Below, in pieces: positions 10,637 to 19,375 of a DNA stretch of 64,000 nt (position 1 is the stretch's first letter; the number at the start of each line of letters is the position of its first letter). Origin of the DNA: Bowmanella pacifica (lineage in GTDB: Bacteria; Pseudomonadota; Gammaproteobacteria; Enterobacterales; Alteromonadaceae); assembly GCF_014645355.1 (NCBI RefSeq), contig NZ_BMLS01000001.1:496001-560000 (forward strand), in the 5' to 3' direction. The translations under genes were made by a program, and so were the position numbers. The notes below the pieces were generated by a model that saw only the letters and a list, made by a program, of their open reading frames with translations, had not been told where the DNA came from and made no database searches.

Positions 10637-13600
10637 ATGGGTCGATCATTTACTTTCATTATTCTGTTTTTCCTTTGCCAAATCTTGGCCTTTGGGCTAA
10701 TGGCGCATGAAGGTGAATCATCGACCCTTTCTACCATTACTCGAACTGATGGCATCTGGTTTGCAACTGAAGTCGAACGGCTGGCTAGACAGTCACCAAA
10801 TGAAAGCATAACTGTTGCCCAACAAGCGGCGGCGTTCTTCAAACAACACCCACAGCCCAGGCTAGAAGGAAGAGTGTTAAACGCGACATCCTATGCCTAT
10901 TATTTTCTCGGCAAGTACGACTTATCCATGGAGCATGCCAAGAAAGCCGAGTATTTTGCCAAGAAACACAATGTTGATGATGTGCTGGCCAGGGCCTATA
11001 TGCTGCAGGGCAATGTGCTGCAAACAATATCGGACTACCAAAATTCCATTTCAAAATATCAGCAAGCCGTTCTTATCTATTCCCAATTAGGCAACGATGA
11101 GTTCCTAGGATACTGCTACAACAACATGGCCAATACTTATGAAAGAGCAGGCAATTACTCCATTGCTCTTGAGTACTATGAAAAATACAAAGATTTAGCC
11201 ACGGATGACAGCGGCCACGCTAGTGCGGATTTAGGGATAGGCGATGTACTGTTAGCCCAAAAAAAGATACCCGAGGCTTTGAACGCGTATCAGAGGGCCC
11301 TTGAACAGTATACAAAGGAAGAAGATAAACTAGGGATTGCATTCGCCATGAATGCCATTGGAGAAGCGCTGGTTGAAAAAGGCGAATATAACAAAGCCCT
11401 GACAATGTTTGAGCAAGTGCTGGCATCGATCAATGAAAGTCACCTTGAGTACATCAAAGTCCCTACCATGCATCGTATGGCCAGGTCCCTCAATTACCTG
11501 GGAGTTTATGGGGATGCTGAGCATTGGGTATCTGAAGCCATTACCCTAGCCAGTACACTAGGTGAGAAATCCGAACTAGCCATAAGCTATCAGACCCAAT
11601 CAGAGATCTTTGAAGCGCAAGGAAAGGACAAGCAAGCACTAGCAGCATTGAGAACCTCCAGAACCCTGCAAAGCGAATTTAATAGTGAGTTAGCACGCAC
11701 TAAGCTCACGGTAATGAAAGCCTTGTTCGAAAGCGAAGCAAAAGAGGCGCAGATTGCAGAACTAGAAGAACAAAACCGTCTTTTAAACCTGCAACGGGAG
11801 ATCAGTCAAAAACGCAGTGAGAACGCTTGGTTAACGGCAGCTTTGCTGTTTTTTATGTTGGGCTTTCTGGCGCTCTGGTCCATGTATATGCAACGAGAGA
11901 AGAGCCGCCTGGCAAGACTCAGCAAGCAACTGAGTATCGCTCGTCATCAAGCAGAAGCCGCCACTGAAGCAAAGTCTGCATTTCTGGCCAGAATGAGCCA
12001 TGAGCTTCGCACCCCTATCAATGCAATTACCGGTTTGAGTCGCTTAGCACTAGAAACGCGCTCAACCAACGAACAACGCAGCCATCTCCTGAATGTACTG
12101 GATGCCGGAGAAATCCTGTTACGGCTGGTCGATGATATTTTGGATTTCTCTCGCATAGAAGCAGGCAAACTGGCCATCGAAGTTATTCCCTTCGCGCCCC
12201 GAGAACTGGTTAAATGTGCGCAAAACATGCAAATGCTGCAAGCCAGGGCCAAGGGACTGAAACTAAAAGAGAAAATTTCACCCGACCTGCCAGCGCAATT
12301 ATTAGGCGATCCCTGGCGAATCAAACAGATACTAATCAATCTCGTCAGCAATGCTGTGAAATTCACCGAAAGCGGCCAGGTCACCATCGAACTTAGTGCT
12401 CGCCCATTACCGGACAATCCAGAGTTAGTGATACTCGAAGGGGCGGTCAGTGACACCGGCATAGGCCTGAGTCAGGATCAACAGGATGCACTTTTCCAAA
12501 GCTTTAGCCAAGCTGATGACTCCATCACCCGAAGATACGGCGGAACAGGCTTGGGACTGGCGATTTGTAAACAACTCTGCGACTTAATGCATGGCAAAAT
12601 TTGGGTAGAAAGCGCAGCTGGGCAAGGTGCTACCTTCAGATTTTCCTTACCGCTAAAACCAATGCAGGAAACTCCCTTAGAAGCGAAAGAGCTCACCAGC
12701 GAGCCAACCATCCCCGATTGGTCAGAATATCGTCTACTGCTGGTGGAAGACAATGACGTCAATCGTCAGGTGGCCTTAGGTATTCTAAAGAAAACCGGCA
12801 TTGATGTGGTGGTAGCAGAAAATGGCCAACAAGCCATTAGCAAGCTTCAGAGTGAATTTTTCGATGCCGTCTTAATGGATATTCAAATGCCCGTTATGGA
12901 TGGTCTGACCGCCGCAGTGATTATTCGTCAGGATATGGAGTTACAGATACCTATTATTGCCATGACCGCTCATGCCATGGAAGTCGACCGCCAAAAGAGC
13001 TTAAAGGCGGGCATGAATGGACATCTGTCCAAGCCGTTTGACCACGGCAGCTTGTTTAGCATCTTGGCAGAACATCTTCCCACCGAGCGTACTGTAGCCA
13101 TAGCAGAGGTACCAAGCGATAATCTTCAAGGCTGGCAAAATGAACAGTTTGCAGGATTGGATGTGCAGCAGTCCATTATCCGGTTAGGGGGCAACGCAGA
13201 GCTCTATCGAACCTTGCTCTGCTCTTTCTACCGTGACCAACAAAACACTCCCCTACAATTGCGTCAGCATGTGGCTGATGCGCAATTCAACGTGCTGTTC
13301 AGGCTGGTTCATTCACTCAAATCATCCAGCGCGTATATTGGCGCCCTTGGCATATCAGCTCAGTGCAGTACACTGGAACCTATATTGGAGCATGGCCCTT
13401 GTGATCGAAGAGCCGTGTTGGCTATCGCCGACGATTTGGAAACCTTGCTGACAGCCCTGGCACCTATGTTGAAAGAACAAAGCGAGCAGCAAGCACCGAC
13501 ATCAGATGTCGATCTCATGGAAGAACTACGGCAAGTTTTAGATTTGCTGAAACAATCTGACTTTACCGTCGAAGACAAACTAGCCGTGCTGATAAATATG

Positions 13601-13753
13601 ATGGAAGGCAGCCCCTTTGCTGAACGCCTAGCTGAGGTTGCTCAAAAGGTGGAAGAAGTAGAATACGAGCGAGCCGCAACGTTAACCAAGGCCCTACTGA
13701 AAGAACTACAGGGACAGGAAAATATCAACACTGACAGAGTGATGAACTCTTAA
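10637..13753 (+). CDS. Hybrid histidine kinase with periplasmic TPR sensor, REC and HPt
   Basis: A 1038-residue inner-membrane sensor. Residues 1-23 form a signal or first membrane segment; 30-370 hold tandem TPR-like helical pairs, presumably periplasmic; a coiled coil at 370-395 precedes a second membrane helix at about 397-417. HisKA carries His455 (MSHELRTP), HATPase has Asn572, DTGIG from 606 and GGTGLGL from 635, REC has Asp748 (VLMDIQMP), HPt has His892 (VHSLKS), and a C-terminal helical tail follows. The kinase-REC-HPt-tail half is closely similar to that of the giant kinase at 2758, indicating duplication. Its ATG lies 5 bases beyond the borosin precursor stop with no Shine-Dalgarno of its own, so translation is probably coupled to the precursor. 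It could sense the peptide, its export state or another envelope cue; this is inference. Confidence 0.92.
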   Translation: MGRSFTFIILFFLCQILAFGLMAHEGESSTLSTITRTDGIWFATEVERLARQSPNESITVAQQAAAFFKQHPQPRLEGRVLNATSYAYYFLGKYDLSMEHAKKAEYFAKKHNVDDVLARAYMLQGNVLQTISDYQNSISKYQQAVLIYSQLGNDEFLGYCYNNMANTYERAGNYSIALEYYEKYKDLATDDSGHASADLGIGDVLLAQKKIPEALNAYQRALEQYTKEEDKLGIAFAMNAIGEALVEKGEYNKALTMFEQVLASINESHLEYIKVPTMHRMARSLNYLGVYGDAEHWVSEAITLASTLGEKSELAISYQTQSEIFEAQGKDKQALAALRTSRTLQSEFNSELARTKLTVMKALFESEAKEAQIAELEEQNRLLNLQREISQKRSENAWLTAALLFFMLGFLALWSMYMQREKSRLARLSKQLSIARHQAEAATEAKSAFLARMSHELRTPINAITGLSRLALETRSTNEQRSHLLNVLDAGEILLRLVDDILDFSRIEAGKLAIEVIPFAPRELVKCAQNMQMLQARAKGLKLKEKISPDLPAQLLGDPWRIKQILINLVSNAVKFTESGQVTIELSARPLPDNPELVILEGAVSDTGIGLSQDQQDALFQSFSQADDSITRRYGGTGLGLAICKQLCDLMHGKIWVESAAGQGATFRFSLPLKPMQETPLEAKELTSEPTIPDWSEYRLLLVEDNDVNRQVALGILKKTGIDVVVAENGQQAISKLQSEFFDAVLMDIQMPVMDGLTAAVIIRQDMELQIPIIAMTAHAMEVDRQKSLKAGMNGHLSKPFDHGSLFSILAEHLPTERTVAIAEVPSDNLQGWQNEQFAGLDVQQSIIRLGGNAELYRTLLCSFYRDQQNTPLQLRQHVADAQFNVLFRLVHSLKSSSAYIGALGISAQCSTLEPILEHGPCDRRAVLAIADDLETLLTALAPMLKEQSEQQAPTSDVDLMEELRQVLDLLKQSDFTVEDKLAVLINMMEGSPFAERLAEVAQKVEEVEYERAATLTKALLKELQGQENINTDRVMNS

Positions 13754-13770
13754 TTTTTGGACCCGAACAC

Positions 13771-14727
13771 ATGTTGGCGAAACAGCGGGTGCTGATCATC
13801 GATGATGAAAAGACCAATCTAAAAATACTCAGCGACATACTGCGTGATGAAGTCGAAATCGTGTTGGCCAAGAACGGACCGCAGGGAATACGTAAAGCCG
13901 GCGAATTTGCACCCGATCTCATTCTACTGGATGTGGTAATGCAGGATATGGATGGCTTTGAAGTTATCAACCATCTCAAACATGATGCTGCAACCTGCGC
14001 AATCCCGGTTATATTTATTACATCACTGGGCGATGTCAGTCACGAAGAAAAGGGGTTGCTGCTCGGCGCCTGCGATTATATCCAGAAGCCCTTTCATGCC
14101 GCCGTGGTATTGGCCAGAATAAAACTGCATTTGCAGCTAGCCCGGCAGCGGGTAATGTTGGAAAAACTGGCTAATATTGATCCATTGACCTCCGTTGCTA
14201 ATCGGCGTCGCTATAACGAAGTCATGCATCGAGAGTGGCGCGTCGCCATGCGAAATAAGTCAGAGTTGTCACTGGTCATGGTGGATATTGATAACTTTAA
14301 ACAATTCAATGATCGCCACGGGCACGCCATCGGCGACAAGATATTGCAAGAAGTCGCCATGCAACTCACGGCGCAGTTAAAGCGTCCCAGAGATCTCGTT
14401 GCTCGATACGGTGGTGAGGAATTCGTGATTCTACTGCCGGAAATCAATAAAAAAGGCAGTATGGATGTGATGGAAAGTTGTCGTAGGGCCATAGAGACCC
14501 TGCAGTTGGAAAAACCATACAGCGATGCCAAGCATAAGGTCACGGTTAGTATTGGTGGCGTGACTTGCCAGCCAAGCATGAATACACGACCAGAGGATGC
14601 GTTAAAACTGGCGGACGATATGCTCTACCTGGCGAAGCACCAGGGCAAGAACAGAGTATTGTGGTTTGGCGAAGAACAGGGAGTGATCCAGCATGACAAC
14701 AGCTCGCCCAACGGTACTGTTGGTTGA
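13771..14727 (+). CDS. REC-GGDEF diguanylate cyclase response regulator
   Basis: A 318-residue cytoplasmic regulator that would make cyclic-di-GMP from two GTP when its receiver domain is phosphorylated. REC covers about 1-125 (VLIIDDEKTN, LILLDVVMQDMDG, KPF); the Pro usual after the phosphoacceptor loop is Gln here. GGDEF covers about 150-308 with DPLTSVANRR, the substrate segment FNDRHGHAIGD and the active-site GGEEF at 214-218. The product-inhibition I-site RxxD (RPRD) lies exactly five residues before GGEEF, so feedback control is expected. This architecture is PleD/WspR-like. It starts 17 bases after the TPR kinase and its end overlaps the next gene by 35 bases, so it is in the same operon. 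Confidence 0.93.
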   Translation: MLAKQRVLIIDDEKTNLKILSDILRDEVEIVLAKNGPQGIRKAGEFAPDLILLDVVMQDMDGFEVINHLKHDAATCAIPVIFITSLGDVSHEEKGLLLGACDYIQKPFHAAVVLARIKLHLQLARQRVMLEKLANIDPLTSVANRRRYNEVMHREWRVAMRNKSELSLVMVDIDNFKQFNDRHGHAIGDKILQEVAMQLTAQLKRPRDLVARYGGEEFVILLPEINKKGSMDVMESCRRAIETLQLEKPYSDAKHKVTVSIGGVTCQPSMNTRPEDALKLADDMLYLAKHQGKNRVLWFGEEQGVIQHDNSSPNGTVG

Positions 14728-16513
14728 TGATGAAAAGGCCAACCTGAGACTACTGAGCGACTTTCTTCGCCAGGATACCGGCATTATTCTGGCCCAAAAC
14801 GGCAACCAGGCCGTTGAAAAAGCTATTGCTTTGCAGCCGGACCTTATTCTGCTGGATATACTGATGCCAGGCATGGATGGCTTCGACACCCTACGCACTC
14901 TTAAGTCCATCCCCTCCACCCAAGATATCCCTATCATCTTCATTACCGGTCTGGATAACCCCGAAAAAGAACAAGAAGGCCTTCGCTTAGGCGCGCAGGA
15001 CTATATTCACAAGCCTTTCAATATTGACGTGGTGAAAGCCCGTATTGCAACGCAACTTGAGATAGTGCGGCAGCGTCGAGTGTTGCAAGAATTATCACAG
15101 GATCTGAGCCGCGCCAGCGAGGCAAAAAGTCGCTTTCTCGCCAATATGAGCCATGAGATCCGTACTCCACTAACCAGTATCATCGGCTATGCCGAGGCCT
15201 TGCTAGCCGATGAGTTCAAGGGTGATGAAAAACAAGCGGTTCAGGCCATTTGCGTGAGTGGCAAGCATCTGTTGGCCCTGCTTAACGACGTCTTGGATTT
15301 GTCCAAAATTGAAGCAGGGAAAATGGAGATAACCTTACTGCCAGTGAATTTTCCCGCGTTGATTGACGAAGTCCAGACACTAGTTGAAGACAGTGCACGG
15401 AAAAAACAATTGGCTTTCGCCATCCAACTGAGTGATGCACTGCCCAACCAAATCCTCACCGATCCGGTACGCCTCAAGCAAATACTGGTTAATCTGCTTT
15501 CCAACGCAATCAAATTTACTAAGCAAGGTAAGGTCAGCCTGGAGGTTGGCGCCGACGCTGAACAATTATATTTCAAAGTCAAAGACACAGGACCGGGGAT
15601 TGATAAAAAGCGCCAGGCTGAGCTATTTGCGCCCTTTACTCAGGGCGACTCCTCTATCACGCGAGAATTTGGCGGTACTGGCCTGGGCCTGAGTATTTCT
15701 GCTCAGTTGGCCAGTAAACTTTCTGGCCGGATTAGCCTGGAGAGTGAACCTGGCGCAGGAAGCTGCTTCACACTATTTATCCAGCTTAAGCAAGTCGAGC
15801 AAACCATTGTCAATGTCGAACCTCAAGAGCATAAAGACATGCTGCGCGGTAAAATTTTGCTGGCCGAGGATTCCACAGAAAGCAGGCAGTTACTGACCCG
15901 AATGCTACAAAGCCAAGGGTTGGAAGTAAAAGCCGTGGAAAATGGCCAACAACTCATGGAAGCGGCGATGGCAGAGGAGTTTGACCTGATATTTACCGAT
16001 ATCAACATGCCCGTCATGGATGGCCTGCAAGCACTCAAACTGCTACGCGCCGTGGGCGTTGGCACCCCCATCGTCGCACTCACCGCCAATGTAATGAGCG
16101 AAGACATTCAAACCTATCTGCAAACGGGTTTTTCCGACCATCTCTCCAAGCCCATAGACCGCCAGAAGTTCGCCCGGCTGTTACAGCAGTATCTTCCCGG
16201 TATATCCAGCCCAAAAGAATTGGTTATGCCAAATGATGAAATGCGCCAGTTGATGGCGCAATTTGTACGCGGCTTACCAGCCCATTTACGCGCTATACAG
16301 CAAGCCTATCAGCAAAACAATGTGTCACAGTTGGAACAGCTGGCGCATAAACTCAGAGGCACCGCAGCACTGTTTCAGTTTAAACAGATTAGCGAGATGG
16401 CCAGGCAACTGGAAAATCATCTCCCCATAGAGAAGCTCCCCCTGGCACTCGATGAACTCAGATCCGAAGTCGAGAAACTGATTGCCAATACCGATAGTTT
16501 ACCCACAGATTGA
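14693..16513 (+). CDS. REC-HisKA-HATPase-REC-HPt hybrid histidine kinase
   Basis: A 606-residue soluble kinase with receivers at both ends. REC1 covers residues 5-125 with Asp55 (LLDILMP); HisKA has His154 in [15 protein letters not shown]; HATPase follows with a LLSNAIKF N-box, DTGPGID and GGTGLGLSI; REC2 has Asp436 (FTDINMPVMDG); HPt has His552 (LAHKLRGTAALF). No membrane helix or sensor domain is seen, so its input is probably phosphorylation of REC1 by another kinase in the cluster. The first 34 bases overlap the end of the REC-GGDEF gene, suggesting translational coupling. Its HPt and tail differ from those of the two larger kinases, so it comes from a separate lineage. It is a plausible phosphate router between sensors and the REC protein that follows. 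Confidence 0.92.
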   Translation: MTTARPTVLLVDDEKANLRLLSDFLRQDTGIILAQNGNQAVEKAIALQPDLILLDILMPGMDGFDTLRTLKSIPSTQDIPIIFITGLDNPEKEQEGLRLGAQDYIHKPFNIDVVKARIATQLEIVRQRRVLQELSQDLSRASEAKSRFLANMSHEIRTPLTSIIGYAEALLADEFKGDEKQAVQAICVSGKHLLALLNDVLDLSKIEAGKMEITLLPVNFPALIDEVQTLVEDSARKKQLAFAIQLSDALPNQILTDPVRLKQILVNLLSNAIKFTKQGKVSLEVGADAEQLYFKVKDTGPGIDKKRQAELFAPFTQGDSSITREFGGTGLGLSISAQLASKLSGRISLESEPGAGSCFTLFIQLKQVEQTIVNVEPQEHKDMLRGKILLAEDSTESRQLLTRMLQSQGLEVKAVENGQQLMEAAMAEEFDLIFTDINMPVMDGLQALKLLRAVGVGTPIVALTANVMSEDIQTYLQTGFSDHLSKPIDRQKFARLLQQYLPGISSPKELVMPNDEMRQLMAQFVRGLPAHLRAIQQAYQQNNVSQLEQLAHKLRGTAALFQFKQISEMARQLENHLPIEKLPLALDELRSEVEKLIANTDSLPTD

Positions 16514-16528
16514 TGCTAGGAGTGTGTT

Positions 16529-16909
16529 ATGTCATACCAGGAAATGACGGCCCTGATTGTTGATGACGATGCCGATGTCAGAGCCTTTCTTCGTACCGCC
16601 CTGAGAAGTATGTTTGATTGCAATCTGCTTGAAGCCTCTTGTGGTGATACGGCGGTAGGCATCTATGAGAAAAACCATGCAGATATTGTCTTCTTAGACA
16701 TCCAGATGCCAGGAAAAGACGGCTTAGCCATTCTGTCCGAACTGAAACAGCTGGATGCCAACGTCAAAGTCGTTATGGTCAGCGCCCATGGCAGTATGGA
16801 CTATGTCACTGAAGCCATTAAACTGGGTGCATCAGGATTTATTCTGAAACCCTTTCATTTGCAGAAAATTAAAGCCATTGTTGATAAACTTCTTGGCGCG
16901 ACTGCCTGA
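16529..16909 (+). CDS. Single-domain response regulator (CheY-like REC)
   Basis: A 126-residue protein consisting only of a receiver: ALIVDDDADVR at the acidic pocket, phosphoacceptor in IVFLDIQMPGKDG, the conserved Ser of MVSAHG and Lys of LKPF. With no output domain it would act by docking on a partner or as a phosphate shuttle toward an HPt domain. It has a good ribosome site (TAGGAG, six bases before ATG), starts 15 bases after the REC-HK-REC-HPt kinase and precedes the TPR-GGDEF gene by 48 bases. The sequence resembles receivers of NtrC-like or PAS-linked regulators more than chemotaxis CheY, so no chemotaxis role is implied. Confidence 0.92.
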   Translation: MSYQEMTALIVDDDADVRAFLRTALRSMFDCNLLEASCGDTAVGIYEKNHADIVFLDIQMPGKDGLAILSELKQLDANVKVVMVSAHGSMDYVTEAIKLGASGFILKPFHLQKIKAIVDKLLGATA

Positions 16910-16957
16910 ACCAGACTGACACGCAGCAGCAGAACACCTACATATCGACCAGGGACA

Positions 16958-18835
16958 ATGGAGTTGCGCGTGCACAGTTTATTAAAAGCCGGCATTTTGG
17001 CAGTACTGCTGATAACAGGGATGGTGTCAGCCACGCCTACATCAGGATTGACCCAGTTAGAGGTTCCTTTTGGAAAGTGGCAAAGCCTGATTAAATCAGA
17101 CCCTGACCAACTGCTTAAGATTCTGGCCGCTCAACCGCCCATGTCAGGGCAAACACAAGTGCAATATCATTTGCTCAAGAGTCAGGCATACGCCGCTTTA
17201 ATCATGGCGGAGCAATCTATTTTAGAAGCACAAACTGGCCTAGCCCTGATAACCCCCTATCAACAACCCTGGCTTTACCATCAGTTACATTTGAGTATGG
17301 CATTCGCCCAGGATTTAAACGGAACACCAGCCAAGGGGTTGGATAAAACCAATGAGGCCATAGTATGGGCAGAGTCTCACAACCACCTTCCCCTCCTTCT
17401 GGAAGCGCTGATGACCAGGGGGCTTCTGCTGACCAGTCTGAGCGACTATATCGCGGCGATGGCAGACTTACAGCGTGCATATAACCTGGCCCCAGAACAT
17501 GATGCATGGGTTGTAAAAGCCGATTTAGCCGGCTCAATAGCCTTAGTATACGAATACCGAAGGGAAGACGCTTTGGCCCTGCCCTACTTCGCCGAAGCCG
17601 TAGAATATTACCGGGAACAACAAAGCTGGATAAGTCTGAGCATTTACTTGTATGGCTTAGGACGCGCCAATAAGAATACCGGCAATCCCGAGCTAGGGAG
17701 AGCTCAACTGCAGGAATCCGCCGATCTGTCCCGGCGTATAAATGACAACCAAGGCGTCGCCTATGCCCTAAAAGAGCTGGCAGGACTAGACTGGCGAAGC
17801 GGCAAGCATGAACTGGCCAAACAATCCGCATTACAGGCCCTGGTTTTATTTGAACAAGGCCAAAATGCCTACATGCTGCTAGATAGCGCCTTGTTGCTTT
17901 CACGTATCTATTTGTCGGAACAGCAAACCAAGTTAGCCACAGAATACTTGCAACAAGCCAGGCAAACACTGAATCCAGACAGTATGCCACTACAGGAAAT
18001 CGCCCTGAACGAACAAGCTGCCAGGATTATGGCTGCTAGTGGTCAATATCAACAAGCTTATGAAGCATTAGCCCAGACTAATACTAAGCACCAAGTGCTA
18101 CTTGCCAAGCAAAGCACAGAGCAGCTTCATCAGTTGCGCAGTCGTTATGAACTCGAAGCGCAAGCTCAACAGAATGAATTATTGGAAGCTCAAAATCAGC
18201 TGCAACTCGCGCAATTGGCCAATCAGCAACGCAGCAACCGGCTTCTGCAGGTATTGTTTATCAGCTTAAGCTTTATCCTCTGTCTGTTGCTTATTTTATT
18301 TCACCGTCAACGACTGCATAAACAGGCCTTACAGCAATTGGCCGACACAGATGCCCTGACCGGTTTATTAAACAGACGTAAAACCCTTGAGTTGCTTCAG
18401 TTACAGGCAGATTTGGCCAAACGCCATCAGGTGGATTTCTGCGTCGCACTGGTTGACCTGGACCACTTCAAGAAAATCAATGACAGTTTGGGTCATCAAG
18501 GAGGGGATCAGGTGCTCAAACACTTTGCCAAACTTTGCACTCAAACCTTACGGCACACGGATATTATCGGCCGCATAGGGGGCGAGGAATTCCTGATTGC
18601 CTTACCTCATACCAATGCCGAAGATGCCGCTTCACTATTAGAGAGGCTGAGAAAACGCTGTGAAGGGATCGCCGACATTATGCAGCTTGACGAACTTCAG
18701 GTTTCCATCTCCATTGGCCTGGTAAGCAATAAACCACCGCGCAGCGCCATTGAGTTGCTGGCCAGGGCAGATAAAATCCTTTATTCAGCCAAAGATGCCG
18801 GACGCAACAGATTGGTTATTGATAAAGCGGCCTGA
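16958..18835 (+). CDS. Membrane diguanylate cyclase with periplasmic TPR sensor
   Basis: A 625-residue protein: signal segment at residues 1-25, TPR-like repeats over about 60-390 predicted in the periplasm, a Gln/Ala/Leu-rich coiled coil at 390-425, a membrane helix at about 428-450, and a GGDEF domain from 460 (DTDALTGLLNRR). The active site is GGEEF at 541-545, and RHTD five residues before it forms an inhibitory I-site. It should make cyclic-di-GMP in response to an envelope signal. Its N-terminal plan (signal, TPR, coiled coil, membrane helix) mirrors the kinase at 10637, so the two may read the same kind of cue. It is the last gene of the co-directional block; the next gene converges on it 34 bases away. 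Confidence 0.92.
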   Translation: MELRVHSLLKAGILAVLLITGMVSATPTSGLTQLEVPFGKWQSLIKSDPDQLLKILAAQPPMSGQTQVQYHLLKSQAYAALIMAEQSILEAQTGLALITPYQQPWLYHQLHLSMAFAQDLNGTPAKGLDKTNEAIVWAESHNHLPLLLEALMTRGLLLTSLSDYIAAMADLQRAYNLAPEHDAWVVKADLAGSIALVYEYRREDALALPYFAEAVEYYREQQSWISLSIYLYGLGRANKNTGNPELGRAQLQESADLSRRINDNQGVAYALKELAGLDWRSGKHELAKQSALQALVLFEQGQNAYMLLDSALLLSRIYLSEQQTKLATEYLQQARQTLNPDSMPLQEIALNEQAARIMAASGQYQQAYEALAQTNTKHQVLLAKQSTEQLHQLRSRYELEAQAQQNELLEAQNQLQLAQLANQQRSNRLLQVLFISLSFILCLLLILFHRQRLHKQALQQLADTDALTGLLNRRKTLELLQLQADLAKRHQVDFCVALVDLDHFKKINDSLGHQGGDQVLKHFAKLCTQTLRHTDIIGRIGGEEFLIALPHTNAEDAASLLERLRKRCEGIADIMQLDELQVSISIGLVSNKPPRSAIELLARADKILYSAKDAGRNRLVIDKAA

Positions 18836-18869
18836 TGCTGCTCCGCGGCCATTAACGCGCCCACAACTA

Positions 18870-19325
18870 TTAGCCAAGGGCCAAGATACTTTTGTAGCTG
18901 GCGATCTTATCGCCCGTGGCGTCGTATTTACGCTCCTCGCGGGCGGCGCGCTCGGCAGCCTCACGAATCAACTCTTCGAGCATCTTTTTCAGGTCATCCA
19001 GCTTTTGCTCCATAACATTCAGTTCATCCTGCTGTTTGGCGCTTAGCGGGCCCTTCGCTTTCATGGCGTCAATGGCATCCTCAAGCTCTTTAATCTTGTC
19101 TTTCAACTCATCAATTTTTTCTTTATCAATGCCCAGTCTTTTAGCCAACATATTGTCCAGCATCGACGCCATAAAGGCCTGTTGTTTAGACTGTTCCGTC
19201 AATGACACCTGATCGTCATTGCTGTTGGCTGAAACGACTTGCCGCGCTGCGGCAACAGTTGGGCTGGCATTTGCCGCCGCGGCACCGCCCTGAAGTGGAT
19301 AAGTACTGGTGTTTATCTGCATCAC
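18870..19325 (-). CDS. Hypothetical coiled-coil protein
   Basis: A 151-residue protein I do not recognise. An Ala-, Ser- and Thr-rich N-terminus (1-45, including a VSLTEQSK stretch) leads into a long charged helical region at about 60-135 with heptad-like KIDELKDKIKELEDAID and MEQKLDDLKKMLEELI segments. There is no signal peptide, membrane helix or Cys. It begins with two Met codons, so the start could be three bases further in. It lies alone between the convergent cyclase and a periplasmic binding protein. The N-terminal style recalls small flagellum- or secretion-associated proteins of Alteromonadales, but this is only an impression. Confidence 0.75.
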   Translation of the reverse strand: MMQINTSTYPLQGGAAAANASPTVAAARQVVSANSNDDQVSLTEQSKQQAFMASMLDNMLAKRLGIDKEKIDELKDKIKELEDAIDAMKAKGPLSAKQQDELNVMEQKLDDLKKMLEELIREAAERAAREERKYDATGDKIASYKSILALG

Positions 19326-19375
19326 TGCATCCTGCAGGTTACTCTAGCTGTTGTAGAGCAAATCAAATGCCAGAT

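Noticed and set aside
11947-12462. 171-codon open frame antisense to the TPR kinase
   Set aside because: It follows from codon bias of the kinase domain on the other strand; Ser/Arg-rich low-quality translation.
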